From an uncultured Dechloromonas sp. (GTDB lineage Bacteria; Pseudomonadota; Gammaproteobacteria; Burkholderiales; Rhodocyclaceae), in the NCBI RefSeq assembly GCF_945957265.1, contig NZ_CAMFKO010000006.1, positions 1 to 64,000 on the forward strand: 64,000 bases of DNA. Direction: 5' to 3'. The notes beneath the pieces were generated by a model. The model did not search any database. It was not told where the DNA came from and saw only the letters and a program-made list of their open reading frames with translations. Positions within the stretch are counted from its first letter, which is position 1. The number at the start of each line of letters is the position of its first letter. Shown piece after piece: positions 30,439 through 39,756 of the stretch. Made by a program: the position numbers and the translations under genes.

Positions 30439-31311
30439 TCAGGCACGGCGCTTCAGGTCCATCAGGCGGAGGACCATGGGGGTGAAGATCATCTGCATGG
30501 CGAGGCCCATCTTGCCGCCGGGCACGACCAGGGTGTTCGGGCGGGTGAGCATGGAACCGTGCAGCATGGAGAGCAGGTATTGGAAGTCGATGCCCTTGGG
30601 GTTGGCGAAACGGATGACCACCATGCTTTCGTCGGCCGTCGGGATGTCGCGGGCGATGAAGGGGTTGGAGGTATCGACGATGGGCACGCGCTGGAAATTG
30701 ACGTGGGTGCGGCCGAATTGCGGACAGAGGTGGCTGACGTAGTCCGGCATGCGGCGCAGAATGGTGTCGGTGACCGCCTCCTGCGAATAGCCGCGCATCT
30801 TCTGGTCGCGGTGCAGCTTCTGTATCCACTCCAGGTTGATGATGGGCACGACGCCGACGCAGAGGTCCACCTGCTTGGCGATGTTGATGCCCTCGCCGGC
30901 CCAGGCGCCGTGCAGGCCTTCGTAGAACATCAGGTCGGTGGCATCGGGAATGTCCTGCCACGGCGTGAAGGTGCCCGGCTCCTGCTTCCACGGCTCGGCC
31001 TCGCCGGCATCGTGCAGGTACTTGCGCACCTTGCCGCTACCGCTGCTGCCGTAATCGACGAAGAGCTGTTCCAGCTCGGCCAGCAGGTTGGCCTCCGGCC
31101 CGAAATGGCTGAAGTTCAGGTTGCCGATTTCCTCCTGCGCCTTCATCTCGGCCCGCATGCTCAGCCGGTCGTAGCGGTGGAAGGAATCGCCCTCGACGAT
31201 CTGCGCCTTCAGCCCTTCGCGGCGGAAGATGTGCTGGAAGCTCTGCATCACCGTGCTGGTGCCGGCACCGGATGACCCGGTGATGGCGATGATGGGGTGT
31301 TTGACGGACAT
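30439..31311 (-). CDS. prk: Phosphoribulokinase
   Basis: 290 residues, the proteobacterial form, which phosphorylates ribulose 5-phosphate to RuBP, the RuBisCO substrate. P-loop [13 protein letters not shown] at the N-terminus, then [11 protein letters not shown] (substrate and catalytic Asp region), YEGLHGAW, and [10 protein letters not shown]. With RuBisCO this is a defining Calvin-cycle enzyme. It is the second gene of the fbp operon, 81 bp after fbp, with tkt 10 bp downstream. Confidence 0.97.
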   Translation of the reverse strand: MSVKHPIIAITGSSGAGTSTVMQSFQHIFRREGLKAQIVEGDSFHRYDRLSMRAEMKAQEEIGNLNFSHFGPEANLLAELEQLFVDYGSSGSGKVRKYLHDAGEAEPWKQEPGTFTPWQDIPDATDLMFYEGLHGAWAGEGINIAKQVDLCVGVVPIINLEWIQKLHRDQKMRGYSQEAVTDTILRRMPDYVSHLCPQFGRTHVNFQRVPIVDTSNPFIARDIPTADESMVVIRFANPKGIDFQYLLSMLHGSMLTRPNTLVVPGGKMGLAMQMIFTPMVLRLMDLKRRA

Positions 31312-31392
31312 GGATTTCTCCTGCGGATGTGAATTCTTTACCCGGCAAGGCAGCCCGAAACGGGCGCTACGCCGGCATCGCCAAGGGCTGCT

Positions 31393-32460
31393 TCAAGCGG
31401 AATCGCGGAACAGCGAGCGTTCGGAGAACAATGGCGAAACGAAGGGACGGTCGGCGCCGGTGTCGTATTCCTGGTGGTAGCGCTCGACCCGCTCGACCTC
31501 TTGCTTCGACCCGAGGATCACCGGCACGCGCTGGTGCAGGGCATCCGGCTGCACGTCGAGGATGCGCTGGCGGCCGGTGCTCGCCGCGCCGCCGGCCTGC
31601 TCGATGAGCATGGCCATCGGGTTGGCTTCGTAGAGCAGGCGCAGGCGGCCGGGCTTCTTCGGGTCCTTGTTATCCTTCGGGTACATGAAGATGCCGCCGC
31701 GGATCAGGATACGATGTACTTCGGCGACCATCGAGGCGATCCACCGGGTATTGAAATCCTCGCCGCGCACGCCGGACTTGCCGGCCTTGCACTCGGCCAC
31801 GTAGCGCTGCACCGGCGGCTCCCAGAAGCGCTCGTTGGAGGTGTTGATGGCGAATTCGCGGGTCTCTTCCGGCACCCGAATGTTGGCATGGGTGAGGATG
31901 AAGTTGCCGCTCTCGCGATCCAGCGTGAAGCCGTGCGTGCCGTCGCCGAGGGTCAGCACCATCATCGTCGACGGGCCGTAGATGGCGTAGCCGGCGGCAA
32001 CCTGCTCGCTGCCCGGACGCAGGTAGTCGCCCGGCTCGGCATCGCCGGCGCTGGGCCGGGTGAAGATGGAGAAGATGGTGCCGACCGAGACATTGACGTC
32101 GCTGTTCGACGAGCCGTCGAGCGGATCGAAGACCAGCAGGTAGCGGCCGCGCGGATACTCGGCGGGAATCCGGTACGGATCGTCCATCTCCTCCGAGGCC
32201 ATGCCGGCCAGCTGGCCGCCCCACTCGCAATGGTGCAGGATGGCTTCATTGGTGAGAACATCGAGCTTCTTCTGCACCTCGCCCTGGACATTGGTGCTGT
32301 CCAGCGCGCCGAGGCTGCCGCCGAGCGCGCCCTTGGCGACCATCGCCGAGATGGTCTTGACGGCGGCGGCGACGTCGATGAGCAGGGCGCCGAGTTCGCC
32401 ATGGCTGGCGCGGGTATGTTCGATGACGAACTTCGAGAGGGTCGTACGGCCGAATTGCAT
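31393..32460 (-). CDS. fbp: Class I fructose-1,6-bisphosphatase
   Basis: 355 residues. Metal-site motif [20 protein letters not shown], the upstream ASEEMDDP, and the C-terminal [20 protein letters not shown]. It hydrolyses FBP, and in Calvin operons the sedoheptulose bisphosphate as well. The ATG at 32460 (MQFGRTTL) follows GGAGACACC; an ATG at 32475 lies upstream of that Shine-Dalgarno and was rejected. It is the first gene of the minus-strand Calvin operon, downstream of a CbbR-type box. Confidence 0.96.
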   Translation of the reverse strand: MQFGRTTLSKFVIEHTRASHGELGALLIDVAAAVKTISAMVAKGALGGSLGALDSTNVQGEVQKKLDVLTNEAILHHCEWGGQLAGMASEEMDDPYRIPAEYPRGRYLLVFDPLDGSSNSDVNVSVGTIFSIFTRPSAGDAEPGDYLRPGSEQVAAGYAIYGPSTMMVLTLGDGTHGFTLDRESGNFILTHANIRVPEETREFAINTSNERFWEPPVQRYVAECKAGKSGVRGEDFNTRWIASMVAEVHRILIRGGIFMYPKDNKDPKKPGRLRLLYEANPMAMLIEQAGGAASTGRQRILDVQPDALHQRVPVILGSKQEVERVERYHQEYDTGADRPFVSPLFSERSLFRDSA

Positions 32461-32499
32461 GGTGTCTCCAATCATTCTTGTGTTACCGCATTGGTAGCC

Positions 32500-32556
32500 A
32501 CGATAAGTGACCCGTTAATTAAGTAACAGTCAGATTTTCTTAAGCACTGATTCAGC
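32500..32556 (-). promoter_or_regulatory. CbbR-type operator and promoter of the fbp operon
   Basis: On the minus strand: TGA-N9-TAA (32554-32540), then TGACTGTTACTTA (32532-32520), which fits TNA-N7-TNA, then the -10-like TATCGT (32505-32500). The cbbM promoter has the same three elements at the same spacing. The box lies 60-72 bp before the fbp ATG. Confidence 0.72.
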
Positions 32557-32638
32557 CATCGTTTAATAAACATCCCCTTATCACCCACGTCAGAACACCT
32601 GACTGGATAGGCCGCCGGGAGCGGGCTAGGGTGTGCGC

Positions 32639-33337
32639 ATGAACGCACTCCAGGCCCTGATCTTCGACGTCGATGGCACGCTCGCCGAAACCGAGCGCGA
32701 CGGCCACCGCCCCGCCTTCAACGCCGCCTTCGCCGAGCACGGGCTGGACTGGCACTGGGATGCAAGCCTGTACGGCGAGCTGCTCGCCATCACCGGCGGC
32801 AAGGAGCGCATGCGCCATTACGCCGAGCGCTACGCGCCCGAGGTCGCCGCCCGGGCCGATGTCGACACGCTGATCAGGCAATTGCACGCCGCCAAGACGG
32901 CGCATTACGTCCGCCTGGTCGGCACCGGCCACCTCGCCCTGCGCCCCGGCGTCGCCGAGCTGATCGCCGAGGCGCGCGCCGCCGGCATCCGGCTGGCCAT
33001 CGCCACCACCACCTCGCCGGAAAACGTCGGCGCCCTGCTCGACGCCAGCCTGGCGCCGGGTTCGAGCGACTGGTTCGAGGTCATCGGCGCCGGCGACGTC
33101 GTCGCCGCCAAGAAACCGGCCCCCGACATCTACCGCTGGGTGCTCGACCGCCTCGCCCTGCCCGCCGGCGCCTGCCTGGCCATCGAGGATTCCGAAAACG
33201 GCCTGCGCGCGGCGCTGGGCGCCGGGCTGCGCTGCCTGGTCACGGTCGGCGAATACACGCGGGGGCAGGATTTTTCGGGGGCGGCGGCGGTGCTCGACAG
33301 CCTGAGCGACACCTCGCTCGTACGCCTGCCCTCCTGA
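32639..33337 (+). CDS. cbbY: CbbY-like HAD phosphatase
   Basis: 232 residues, beta-phosphoglucomutase-like HAD enzyme. LIFDVDGTLAETE holds Asp10 and Asp12. The following ERDGHRPAFNAAFAEHGLDW and AKKPAPDIYRWVL / IEDSENGLRAA match CbbY. In Rhodobacter CbbY removes xylulose 1,5-bisphosphate, a RuBisCO misfire inhibitor; the same job is inferred here. The ATG at 32639 was chosen; a GTG two codons upstream is possible. It is divergent from fbp and shares its regulatory region, so co-regulation with the Calvin operon is likely. Confidence 0.9.
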   Translation: MNALQALIFDVDGTLAETERDGHRPAFNAAFAEHGLDWHWDASLYGELLAITGGKERMRHYAERYAPEVAARADVDTLIRQLHAAKTAHYVRLVGTGHLALRPGVAELIAEARAAGIRLAIATTTSPENVGALLDASLAPGSSDWFEVIGAGDVVAAKKPAPDIYRWVLDRLALPAGACLAIEDSENGLRAALGAGLRCLVTVGEYTRGQDFSGAAAVLDSLSDTSLVRLPS

Positions 33338-33429
33338 CCGGAAGCGGGCCGGCGGTACGCCGCACGCCCGCCCCGCCCCTGGCGGCCCTCGGCCGACAAT
33401 CCGCTTTTCCGGCATCGCCATTTGGATAC

Positions 33430-33435
33430 TACAAT
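33430..33435 (+). promoter_or_regulatory. -10-like element upstream of the lipoprotein operon
   Basis: TACAAT about 65 bp before the ATG at 33501. No clear -35 element is visible, so this is tentative. Confidence 0.3.
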
Positions 33436-33500
33436 TGCATCTTTCCGGAGGCGCCTTGCGCGACAGGTCCGGATGTACCGCCATCCTCGAGGAGAGAAGC

Positions 33501-34175
33501 ATGTTCAAGAAAAACATCCTGGCCTGCGCCTGCGTTGCCGTGGTCGCCACGCTTTCCGGTTGCGCGACGGAAGATTCCCGCACCCTGGTGCCGCAACAGA
33601 CGGCCGCCGCCGCGCGCCCCTACGTCGGCGTCCGCCAGCCGATTTCCGTCGGCAAGTTCGACAACCGCTCGAGCTTCATGCGCGGCATCTTCACCGACGG
33701 CGTCGACCGTCTCGGCAGCCAGGCCAAGACCATCCTGGTTTCCCATCTCCAGCAGACCAACCGCTTCTCGGTGCTGGACCGCGAGAACATGTCCGAAATC
33801 AGGCAGGAAGCGGAAATTGCCAAAAAACAGCAGGCGCTCAAGGGCGCCCGCTACGTGGTTACCGGCGACGTCACCGAATTCGGCCGCAAGGAAGTCGGCG
33901 ACCACCAGCTGTTCGGCATCCTGGGGCGCGGCAAGCAGCAGATCGCCTACGCCAAGGTGACGCTGAACGTGGTCGATGTGCAAACCTCGGAAGTCATCTA
34001 CTCCACCGCCGGCGCCGGCGAATACTCGCTGTCCAACCGCGAGGTGGTCGGTTTTGGCGGTACGGCAAGCTACGACTCGACCCTCAACGGCAAGGTGCTC
34101 GACCTCGCCATCCGTCAGGCCGTCGATGGCCTGGTCAACGGCATTGAAACCGGCGCCTGGCGCCCGGGCAACTGA
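33501..34175 (+). CDS. CsgG-like outer-membrane lipoprotein
   Basis: 224 residues. Signal peptide with lipobox LSGC (lipidated Cys21), then a CsgG/curli-assembly-type domain: FDNRSSFMRGIF, SHLQQTNRFSVLDRENMSEI, LKGARYVVTGDVTEFG and LDLAIRQAVDGLV. It is the first of three lipoprotein genes in the conserved order CsgG-like, DUF4810, DUF799. That order suggests an envelope complex rather than curli, as no csgA or csgB is present. Shine-Dalgarno GGAGAGAAGC precedes the ATG; the in-frame extension to 33435 would put 22 non-signal residues ahead of the signal peptide. Confidence 0.88.
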   Translation: MFKKNILACACVAVVATLSGCATEDSRTLVPQQTAAAARPYVGVRQPISVGKFDNRSSFMRGIFTDGVDRLGSQAKTILVSHLQQTNRFSVLDRENMSEIRQEAEIAKKQQALKGARYVVTGDVTEFGRKEVGDHQLFGILGRGKQQIAYAKVTLNVVDVQTSEVIYSTAGAGEYSLSNREVVGFGGTASYDSTLNGKVLDLAIRQAVDGLVNGIETGAWRPGN

Positions 34176-34190
34176 TACCCGGGAAGACGC

Positions 34191-34568
34191 ATGCTTCGAA
34201 CCCACCCGAAACAGGGCCCGCTGTTGCTGACGGCCCTGCTGGCCGCGACGCTCGCCGGCTGCGCCACGCGCCAGCAACCGCTGTATTACTGGGGCAACTT
34301 CCAGGATCAGCAATACGCCTACTTCAAGGGCGACAAAGGGCCGGAAGACGGCATCCAGAACCTGGAACGGGTCCGCGAGGAGGCCCGTTCGCGCGGCCGC
34401 CCCGTGCCGCCGGGCTTTCAGGCGCACCTCGGCATGCTGTACGGGCAGACCGGGCGAACCGACCTGTTCGAACAGAACCTGCTGGCCGAAAGGCAGCAGT
34501 TTCCGGAAAGCGCCGTTTACGTGGACTTCCTGCTGAAGAAGCAACAAAAACAGGAAGGCAGCCGATGA
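34191..34568 (+). CDS. DUF4810 lipoprotein
   Basis: 125 residues. Lipobox LAGC (Cys24), then the family start LYYWGNFQDQQYAYFKGD and a helical second half (LGMLYGQTGRTDLFEQNL). It lies 15 bp after the CsgG-like gene, and its stop overlaps the next start (ATGA). It probably forms an envelope complex with both neighbours; no biochemical function is known. Confidence 0.85.
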   Translation: MLRTHPKQGPLLLTALLAATLAGCATRQQPLYYWGNFQDQQYAYFKGDKGPEDGIQNLERVREEARSRGRPVPPGFQAHLGMLYGQTGRTDLFEQNLLAERQQFPESAVYVDFLLKKQQKQEGSR

Positions 34569-35242
34569 AAAGCATCCACACGCTGCGCGGCGCCGTCCTG
34601 GCGCTGGCAACCCTGCTGCTCGCCGGCTGCGCCACGCAACAGGCCTACGACTACACGGCCTTCAAGGAAGCGCGCCCGGCGTCGATTCTCGTGCTGCCGC
34701 CGCTCAACAGCTCGCCCGACATCGCCGCCACCTACAGCATGATGTCCCAGACGACGGCGCCGCTCGCCGAATCGGGTTACTACGTTTTCCCGGTGACGCT
34801 GGTGGACGAGAGCTTCAAGCAGAACGGCCTGACCGTGCCGGCCGACATACACGCCGTGCCCATCGGCAAGCTGCGCGAGATCTTCGGCGCCGACGCGGCG
34901 CTGTACATCAACGTCAAGCAATACGGCACCTCCTACGCGGTGATCGCCAGCGAAACCCGCGTCACCGCCGAAGCCCGGCTGGTCGACCTGCGCAGCGGCA
35001 ATGTGCTGTGGTCCGGCGCAGCGACCGCCTCCAGCGCCGAAGGCAGCAACAACAACAGCGGCGGCCTGATCGGCATGCTGGTCAATGCGGCGATCCGCCA
35101 AATCATCGAAACGATCAGCAGCCAGGGGCATCTCATCGCCGGCCGGACCAGCGCCAGGCTGCTCAGCGCCGGCCGCCCCAACGGCCTCCTCTATGGCCCC
35201 CGCTCGCCGATGTATCTCAAGGAAGGCGTGCCGGCGCAGTAA
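34565..35242 (+). CDS. DUF799 (GNA1162-like) lipoprotein
   Basis: 225 residues. Lipobox LAGC (Cys22), followed by the family signature ARPASILVLPPLNSSPDIAA. The core has strands such as AALYINVKQYG and AEARLVDLRSGNVLW, and the TolB-N/ABA-like fold is known for GNA1162 of Neisseria. The start overlaps the DUF4810 stop (ATGA). Third gene of the three-lipoprotein operon. Confidence 0.88.
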   Translation: MKSIHTLRGAVLALATLLLAGCATQQAYDYTAFKEARPASILVLPPLNSSPDIAATYSMMSQTTAPLAESGYYVFPVTLVDESFKQNGLTVPADIHAVPIGKLREIFGADAALYINVKQYGTSYAVIASETRVTAEARLVDLRSGNVLWSGAATASSAEGSNNNSGGLIGMLVNAAIRQIIETISSQGHLIAGRTSARLLSAGRPNGLLYGPRSPMYLKEGVPAQ

Positions 35243-35259
35243 GGACTACGCCGCCACCG

Positions 35260-35293
35260 CGCGAACGGCGAGTCGTACGAGTCGCCGTTCGCG
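35260..35293. terminator. Long GC-rich hairpin between convergent genes
   Basis: 12-bp perfect stem CGCGAACGGCGA / TCGCCGTTCGCG, then one G-G mismatch and three more pairs around a TA loop. There is no T-run, so it is not a canonical intrinsic terminator. Its position between convergent transcription units suggests 3'-end protection or bidirectional pausing. Confidence 0.5.
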
Positions 35294-35321
35294 TAGGCAG
35301 CAGCAGACCCCGGGCGGGCGA

Positions 35322-38300
35322 TCAGATCGTTTTCCAGGCCTCGGCCTCGGCCCAACTTCCGCACCAGGAAGGCATCAGGCCGGCCGGCATGGGTTTGGCG
35401 ATGCCGTAGCCCTGGGCCAGGCGGCACCCCATCTTGCGCAAAGCCGAACCGTGGGCCATGGTTTCCACGCCCTCGGCGATCACCTCGTGATGGAAAGCCG
35501 AAGCGAGCTGGATAACGCTGTGAACGATGCCCAGGTCGTCGGGGCTGTCCAGCATGTCGCGGACGAAACTCTGGTCGATCTTGAGCGTATTGATCGGCAG
35601 TTTGCGCAGATATGTCAGCGACGAATAGCCGGTGCCGAAATCGTCCAGGGAAAACCTGACGCCAAGCGCCATGCAGCGCTCCAGAATCTGAACCGCCTTG
35701 TCCAGGTCGCTCAAGGCTGCGGTTTCCAGGATCTCCAGCTCCAGCATCGCCGGCGAAACGCAGGCATGGCGCGCCAGAGCACATCCGAGCCGGTCGACGA
35801 AATTGGGCTGCAGCAGGTGGTTGGCGCTGATGTTCACGCTCACCGTGATCTGCAGATCCATCGCCATCCAGCTTTTGATCTGCCTGAGCGCCGCCTCGAT
35901 CACCCATTCGCCGAACGCGCATTCGAGATCGCTGCCATGCAGGTCCGGGAGGAACTCGCCGGGCGACAGCAAGCCGCGCTCCGGATGCTGCCAACGCGCC
36001 AGCGCCTCGGCGCCGATCACCTCGCCGCTCACCAGGTCGACCTTGGGCTGGTAGAAGAGCAGGAATTCGTCTCGCAACACCCCTTGCCGCAAGCGATCCA
36101 GGTGAGCCCGGTGACGCTGGGCAATGCGATCGTTCTCCGGGTCGAAAAGCTGATAGCGGTCCTTGCCGGCCAGCTTGGCCAGATACATCGCCTGATCGGC
36201 ATGGCGGAGCAAGGTATCGGGATCGGCGTCATCCGCCGGATACAGGCTGACCCCGATGCTGGCGGAAATCAAAAGTCGATATCCTTCCACGTTGACCGGC
36301 TTGCGTACCGCCAGCAGCAGGCGGTCGAGAACCTGCGTGCATTCCTCCGGCGAGGCGATATCGCTGAAGAGGACGACAAACTCGTCGCCGCCCAGGCGGG
36401 CCAGGGTATCGTCAACCCGCAGCACCTGTTTCAGGTGTTCGCTGACGCCCAGCAGCAGCTGGTCCCCTGCCGCATGGCCATAGCGGTCATTGATCGTCTT
36501 GAAGCCGTCGAGATCCATGAAGCAGATCGCCGACAACTTCCCGCTCCGCATCGAGCGGGCCAGCGACTGCCGGAGGCGATCGGAGAGCAGGCGCCGGTTC
36601 GGCAGTGCGGTCAGCGAATCGTAGTTGGCCGCCCGGTCCAGCTCCACCTCATGCGCCTTGAGCTGACTGATGTCGGAAAAGACGCTGATGTAGTGCTGAA
36701 TGCGGCCTTGGTGATCCCGCGCCACGGAAACCGACTGCAAGGCGACAAAGAGCTCGCCGCTCTTGCGCCGGTTCCAGATTTCGCCCTGCCAGAAATCGTG
36801 CTGTTGCAACGCCGCCCAAAAGTCCCGGAAGAAACTCTCGTCGTGTCGCCCGGAAGCCAACACCCCGGGAGACTTTCCGATGACCTCGTCGCCGCCGTAG
36901 CCGGTGATGCGCGTGAACGCCGGATTGACCTTGGCAATCTGGCCATCGGCATTGGTCACCATGATGGCCTCGTAACAATGTTCGAACACCGAGCTCGCTT
37001 CCAACTGCGCCAACTCAAATTTCTTGCGCTCGGCGATATCGGTATGGGTACCCGACATGATCAGCGGCGTACCATCGCCGGCTCGCTCGACCACGCTGCC
37101 TCGCGTCAGGACCCAGAGCCAGTCGCCCTGCTTGGTCAGGCACCGGATTTCGGCCTCATGCCGATCCGACTGCCCGCTCAGATGACGCTCGATGGAAGCA
37201 ATCGCCGACGGAAAATCGTCCGGATGCACCAATGCGGGCCAATTGCCGGTGGATACATCCATCTCGCCGGGCTGATAGCCAAGCATGGTTTCCCAGCGCC
37301 CGCTCACGCTGAATTCATCGGTCTTCAGATTCCAGTCCCAATACCCCTGGTCGGCCCCTTCCAGAACCCTGGCCAGGCGTTGCTCGCTGTCGCGCAGGGC
37401 GCTTTCGGCCCGGCGTCGCCCGGTAATATCCGTGCCCAGCACGTAATACCCGACGATCAGCCCCTGATCGTCGTACTTCGGCGCATAGTTGATGACCTGC
37501 CAGACGCCCGGGAAGGGCTCCCAATCGTAGCTTTGCGGTTCGCCCCGAAGAACCTTGGCAATCAGCGGCGCAGCGATCGCGTAGCGCTCGTCGCCCAGGA
37601 TCTCCCGCACCGTGCAACCGGCAATGTCCGGCCTGCTCAGCGCGAAGCACTCCCGATACTGCCGATTGACATAGACATAGCGCTGCTCGGTATCGACAAA
37701 GGCGATCAGCGCCGGAACATTGTTGATGACTTCCCGCAGGTGGCCTTCGCTTTCATGCAGCTGTCGCGTTCGCTCCCTGACCCGCTGCTCCAGCAGCATG
37801 TTTTGCTCGCGAATCGTCCGCTGGGCTTCGCGGGCGGCCGACTCGTCGTGAAAAACGATCACCGAGCCGCGTACGTCCCCGGCTGCGCCTCTGATCGGTG
37901 CGGCGCTGTCTGCAATGGGCAACACGGTGCCGTCGCGGGCGAGCAGCGCGGCATGATTGGCCTGCCCGCCAGGCTGGCCGCTCCCGGGCGCCTCGTTCGC
38001 GAGCGGCGGTTCGCCGGGTTCGTCGGCCAGGCGAAAAACCTCGTCCAGCGAACGCCCTTGCGCCTCGGCAAAGGGCCACCCGGTCATTTGCTCGGCCGCC
38101 GCGTTCATCCGGGTAATCCGGCGCTCGATATCGGTCGCGATCACCGCATCGCCGATGGAACGCAAAGTGATCGACAAATCCTCCTCGCTCTCGGCCAGCG
38201 CCTGCCGGCTGGCGTACGTTTCGTTCACCTGGCGGCGGACAAGAAAGTAGGTGCCGACCAACAAGGCAAAAAGCGCCGTCGAGGCCAAGGCCGCGATGAG

Positions 38301-38861
38301 CAGCATTCGGTAGCGGGCCTTCGATTGATCCGTGGTACGCAGGCCGAGCAGCTGACGCTCCTGTTCGTCCATGTTCGACAGCACCTGCCGGATCCTCGCT
38401 CGCGTTTCCTGCAGCGGAGCCGACGCGACAAACGCATTCGCAGCCTCGGCGCCCTGGGTCTTGCGCAGGAACTCGACTTGCCTGGCCATGCCGAGACGCT
38501 GATTGATGACCTCCTGCAATTGCTCCCAATGGGTTTGCTGCTGAGGATTGTCGAGTATGAGCGTGCGAAGCTGCCGCAACAAACCCTCCCGCTCCACGAT
38601 GGCCGTGTCTCGTTCGGCCAGGTGCTTTTCGTTACCGGAGATTCGGAAGTTTTGGGTGGTGATTTCAATCTGCAGCGTATCGGCCCGGATGCGCGCCAAT
38701 TTATGAAGCACCTCCTGGGAGTGGGCGACCCGATGCACCGATTCCGTCGCATCCGCCGCCACTTTCCAGGTAATGCCGGAAAGCAGAACAACCACCGCAA
38801 GAGCAAGCCCGAAGGCCGCCAGGATTCTTTGTTTGAATTTATTCAACTGTCGCACGACCAT
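35322..38861 (-). CDS. Membrane-bound CHASE3-like/PAS/GGDEF/EAL c-di-GMP enzyme
   Basis: 1179 residues. A first membrane helix (about 14-33) and a second (about 182-205) enclose a CHASE3-like helical periplasmic domain. Four PAS-type segments follow, near residues 225-340, 370-480, 495-610 and 622-735. The GGDEF domain keeps LARLGGDEFVVLF (about 824) and the EAL domain keeps GAEALARW (about 950), so both cyclase and phosphodiesterase residues look intact. Near-term motifs ETAALSDLDK and DDFGTGYSSLTYL are the expected EAL metal-site regions. The first codon is the ATG at 38861; a GTG one codon earlier is equally possible, with a poor Shine-Dalgarno. Convergent with the lipoprotein operon. Confidence 0.93.
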   Translation of the reverse strand: MVVRQLNKFKQRILAAFGLALAVVVLLSGITWKVAADATESVHRVAHSQEVLHKLARIRADTLQIEITTQNFRISGNEKHLAERDTAIVEREGLLRQLRTLILDNPQQQTHWEQLQEVINQRLGMARQVEFLRKTQGAEAANAFVASAPLQETRARIRQVLSNMDEQERQLLGLRTTDQSKARYRMLLIAALASTALFALLVGTYFLVRRQVNETYASRQALAESEEDLSITLRSIGDAVIATDIERRITRMNAAAEQMTGWPFAEAQGRSLDEVFRLADEPGEPPLANEAPGSGQPGGQANHAALLARDGTVLPIADSAAPIRGAAGDVRGSVIVFHDESAAREAQRTIREQNMLLEQRVRERTRQLHESEGHLREVINNVPALIAFVDTEQRYVYVNRQYRECFALSRPDIAGCTVREILGDERYAIAAPLIAKVLRGEPQSYDWEPFPGVWQVINYAPKYDDQGLIVGYYVLGTDITGRRRAESALRDSEQRLARVLEGADQGYWDWNLKTDEFSVSGRWETMLGYQPGEMDVSTGNWPALVHPDDFPSAIASIERHLSGQSDRHEAEIRCLTKQGDWLWVLTRGSVVERAGDGTPLIMSGTHTDIAERKKFELAQLEASSVFEHCYEAIMVTNADGQIAKVNPAFTRITGYGGDEVIGKSPGVLASGRHDESFFRDFWAALQQHDFWQGEIWNRRKSGELFVALQSVSVARDHQGRIQHYISVFSDISQLKAHEVELDRAANYDSLTALPNRRLLSDRLRQSLARSMRSGKLSAICFMDLDGFKTINDRYGHAAGDQLLLGVSEHLKQVLRVDDTLARLGGDEFVVLFSDIASPEECTQVLDRLLLAVRKPVNVEGYRLLISASIGVSLYPADDADPDTLLRHADQAMYLAKLAGKDRYQLFDPENDRIAQRHRAHLDRLRQGVLRDEFLLFYQPKVDLVSGEVIGAEALARWQHPERGLLSPGEFLPDLHGSDLECAFGEWVIEAALRQIKSWMAMDLQITVSVNISANHLLQPNFVDRLGCALARHACVSPAMLELEILETAALSDLDKAVQILERCMALGVRFSLDDFGTGYSSLTYLRKLPINTLKIDQSFVRDMLDSPDDLGIVHSVIQLASAFHHEVIAEGVETMAHGSALRKMGCRLAQGYGIAKPMPAGLMPSWCGSWAEAEAWKTI

Positions 38862-39166
38862 CACTCGTCAAAGATTCGATGCCGCCTCGCCAAATTCCGG
38901 AAATATCCGGCTGAAGAGAAGAAACACGCTTTCGACCAGGCATTGCATAAATACCGACATCACTTAACCCAGCAGAGGAGACAATTAAAAACCACAAAAG
39001 TTTCTTTTCTGATAACCCAAATCAATTTTTTTTGTAACACTGATACACAACCTGCCAGACCAGCACCGCCCCCCCACCGCCCCGAAACAAGCACCTGCCC
39101 GACAGACCGCGCATCCCAATATAGAATTGGCGTCTCACAATAACTACCTCCATAAAGGATTCCCCA
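38862..39166. promoter_or_regulatory. Divergent AT-rich region between the GGDEF/EAL and DUF4337 genes
   Basis: 305 bp without a gene. The middle is AT-rich, with a run of eight T. Near the DUF4337 gene an imperfect promoter-like TATAGA (39120-39125) sits within the short inverted repeat CCAAT-N5-ATTGG (39116-39130). The Shine-Dalgarno AAAGGA ends about 7 bp before the ATG. Nothing else recognisable. Confidence 0.4.
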
Positions 39167-39742
39167 ATGTCCGGTCACGGTTTTCACGTTCATGGCCCGC
39201 ACGACCACGAGGTCGAGCACGTCGCCCAGCATGGCGGCGACAACTTCACGTCGCGCATCGCGGTGCTCACCGCCATCCTGTCGACGGTCGGCGCCATCTT
39301 CGGCTACATGGGCGGCCACTCGCAGAATGCCGCGCTGCTCTACAAGAACGATGCCGCCATCCAGAAGACGGCCGCCTCCAACCAGTGGAACTACTACCAG
39401 GCCAAGAGCAACAAGCAGAACCTGGCCGAACTGTCGGTGACGCTGACCACCGGCGAGGCGCAGGAGAAGTTCAAGGCGGCCATCGAGCGCTACAAGAAGG
39501 AAAAGGAAGAGATCAAGGTCGAGGCCGACAAGCTGGAAGCCGAGGCCAAAGCCTCGGACGAGCACAGCAACAAGGAAATGCACGTCCACGAACGCTGGGC
39601 GCTGGCCACCACGCTGATCCAGATCGCCATCGCGCTGTCGGCCATCACCCTGCTCACCCGCAAGCGCTGGATGCTGGTCGGCGTCTACGGCGCCTCGGCC
39701 CTCGGCCTGGTCGCCGGCGTCATGGGCTACCTGCACCTCTGA
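39167..39742 (+). CDS. DUF4337 membrane protein
   Basis: 191 residues. A His-rich N-terminus (SGHGFHVHGPHDHEVEHVAQH) is followed by a first membrane helix (IAVLTAILSTVGAIFGYMGG). The middle is a strongly charged coiled coil (about 90-135), with two C-terminal helices (LIQIAIALSAITLLT, GASALGLVAGVMGYL). The layout matches DUF4337, whose function is unknown. It is the first gene of a plus-strand run with the Ppx-like, TRIC and AcpH genes. Confidence 0.85.
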   Translation: MSGHGFHVHGPHDHEVEHVAQHGGDNFTSRIAVLTAILSTVGAIFGYMGGHSQNAALLYKNDAAIQKTAASNQWNYYQAKSNKQNLAELSVTLTTGEAQEKFKAAIERYKKEKEEIKVEADKLEAEAKASDEHSNKEMHVHERWALATTLIQIAIALSAITLLTRKRWMLVGVYGASALGLVAGVMGYLHL

Positions 39743-39756
39743 ACGGCGTGCCGCCG

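Noticed and set aside
26450-30485. Two long plus-strand open frames (26450-28300 and 28464-30485)
   Set aside because: They run opposite fba, gap and tkt, which have full family matches; no start site or domain.
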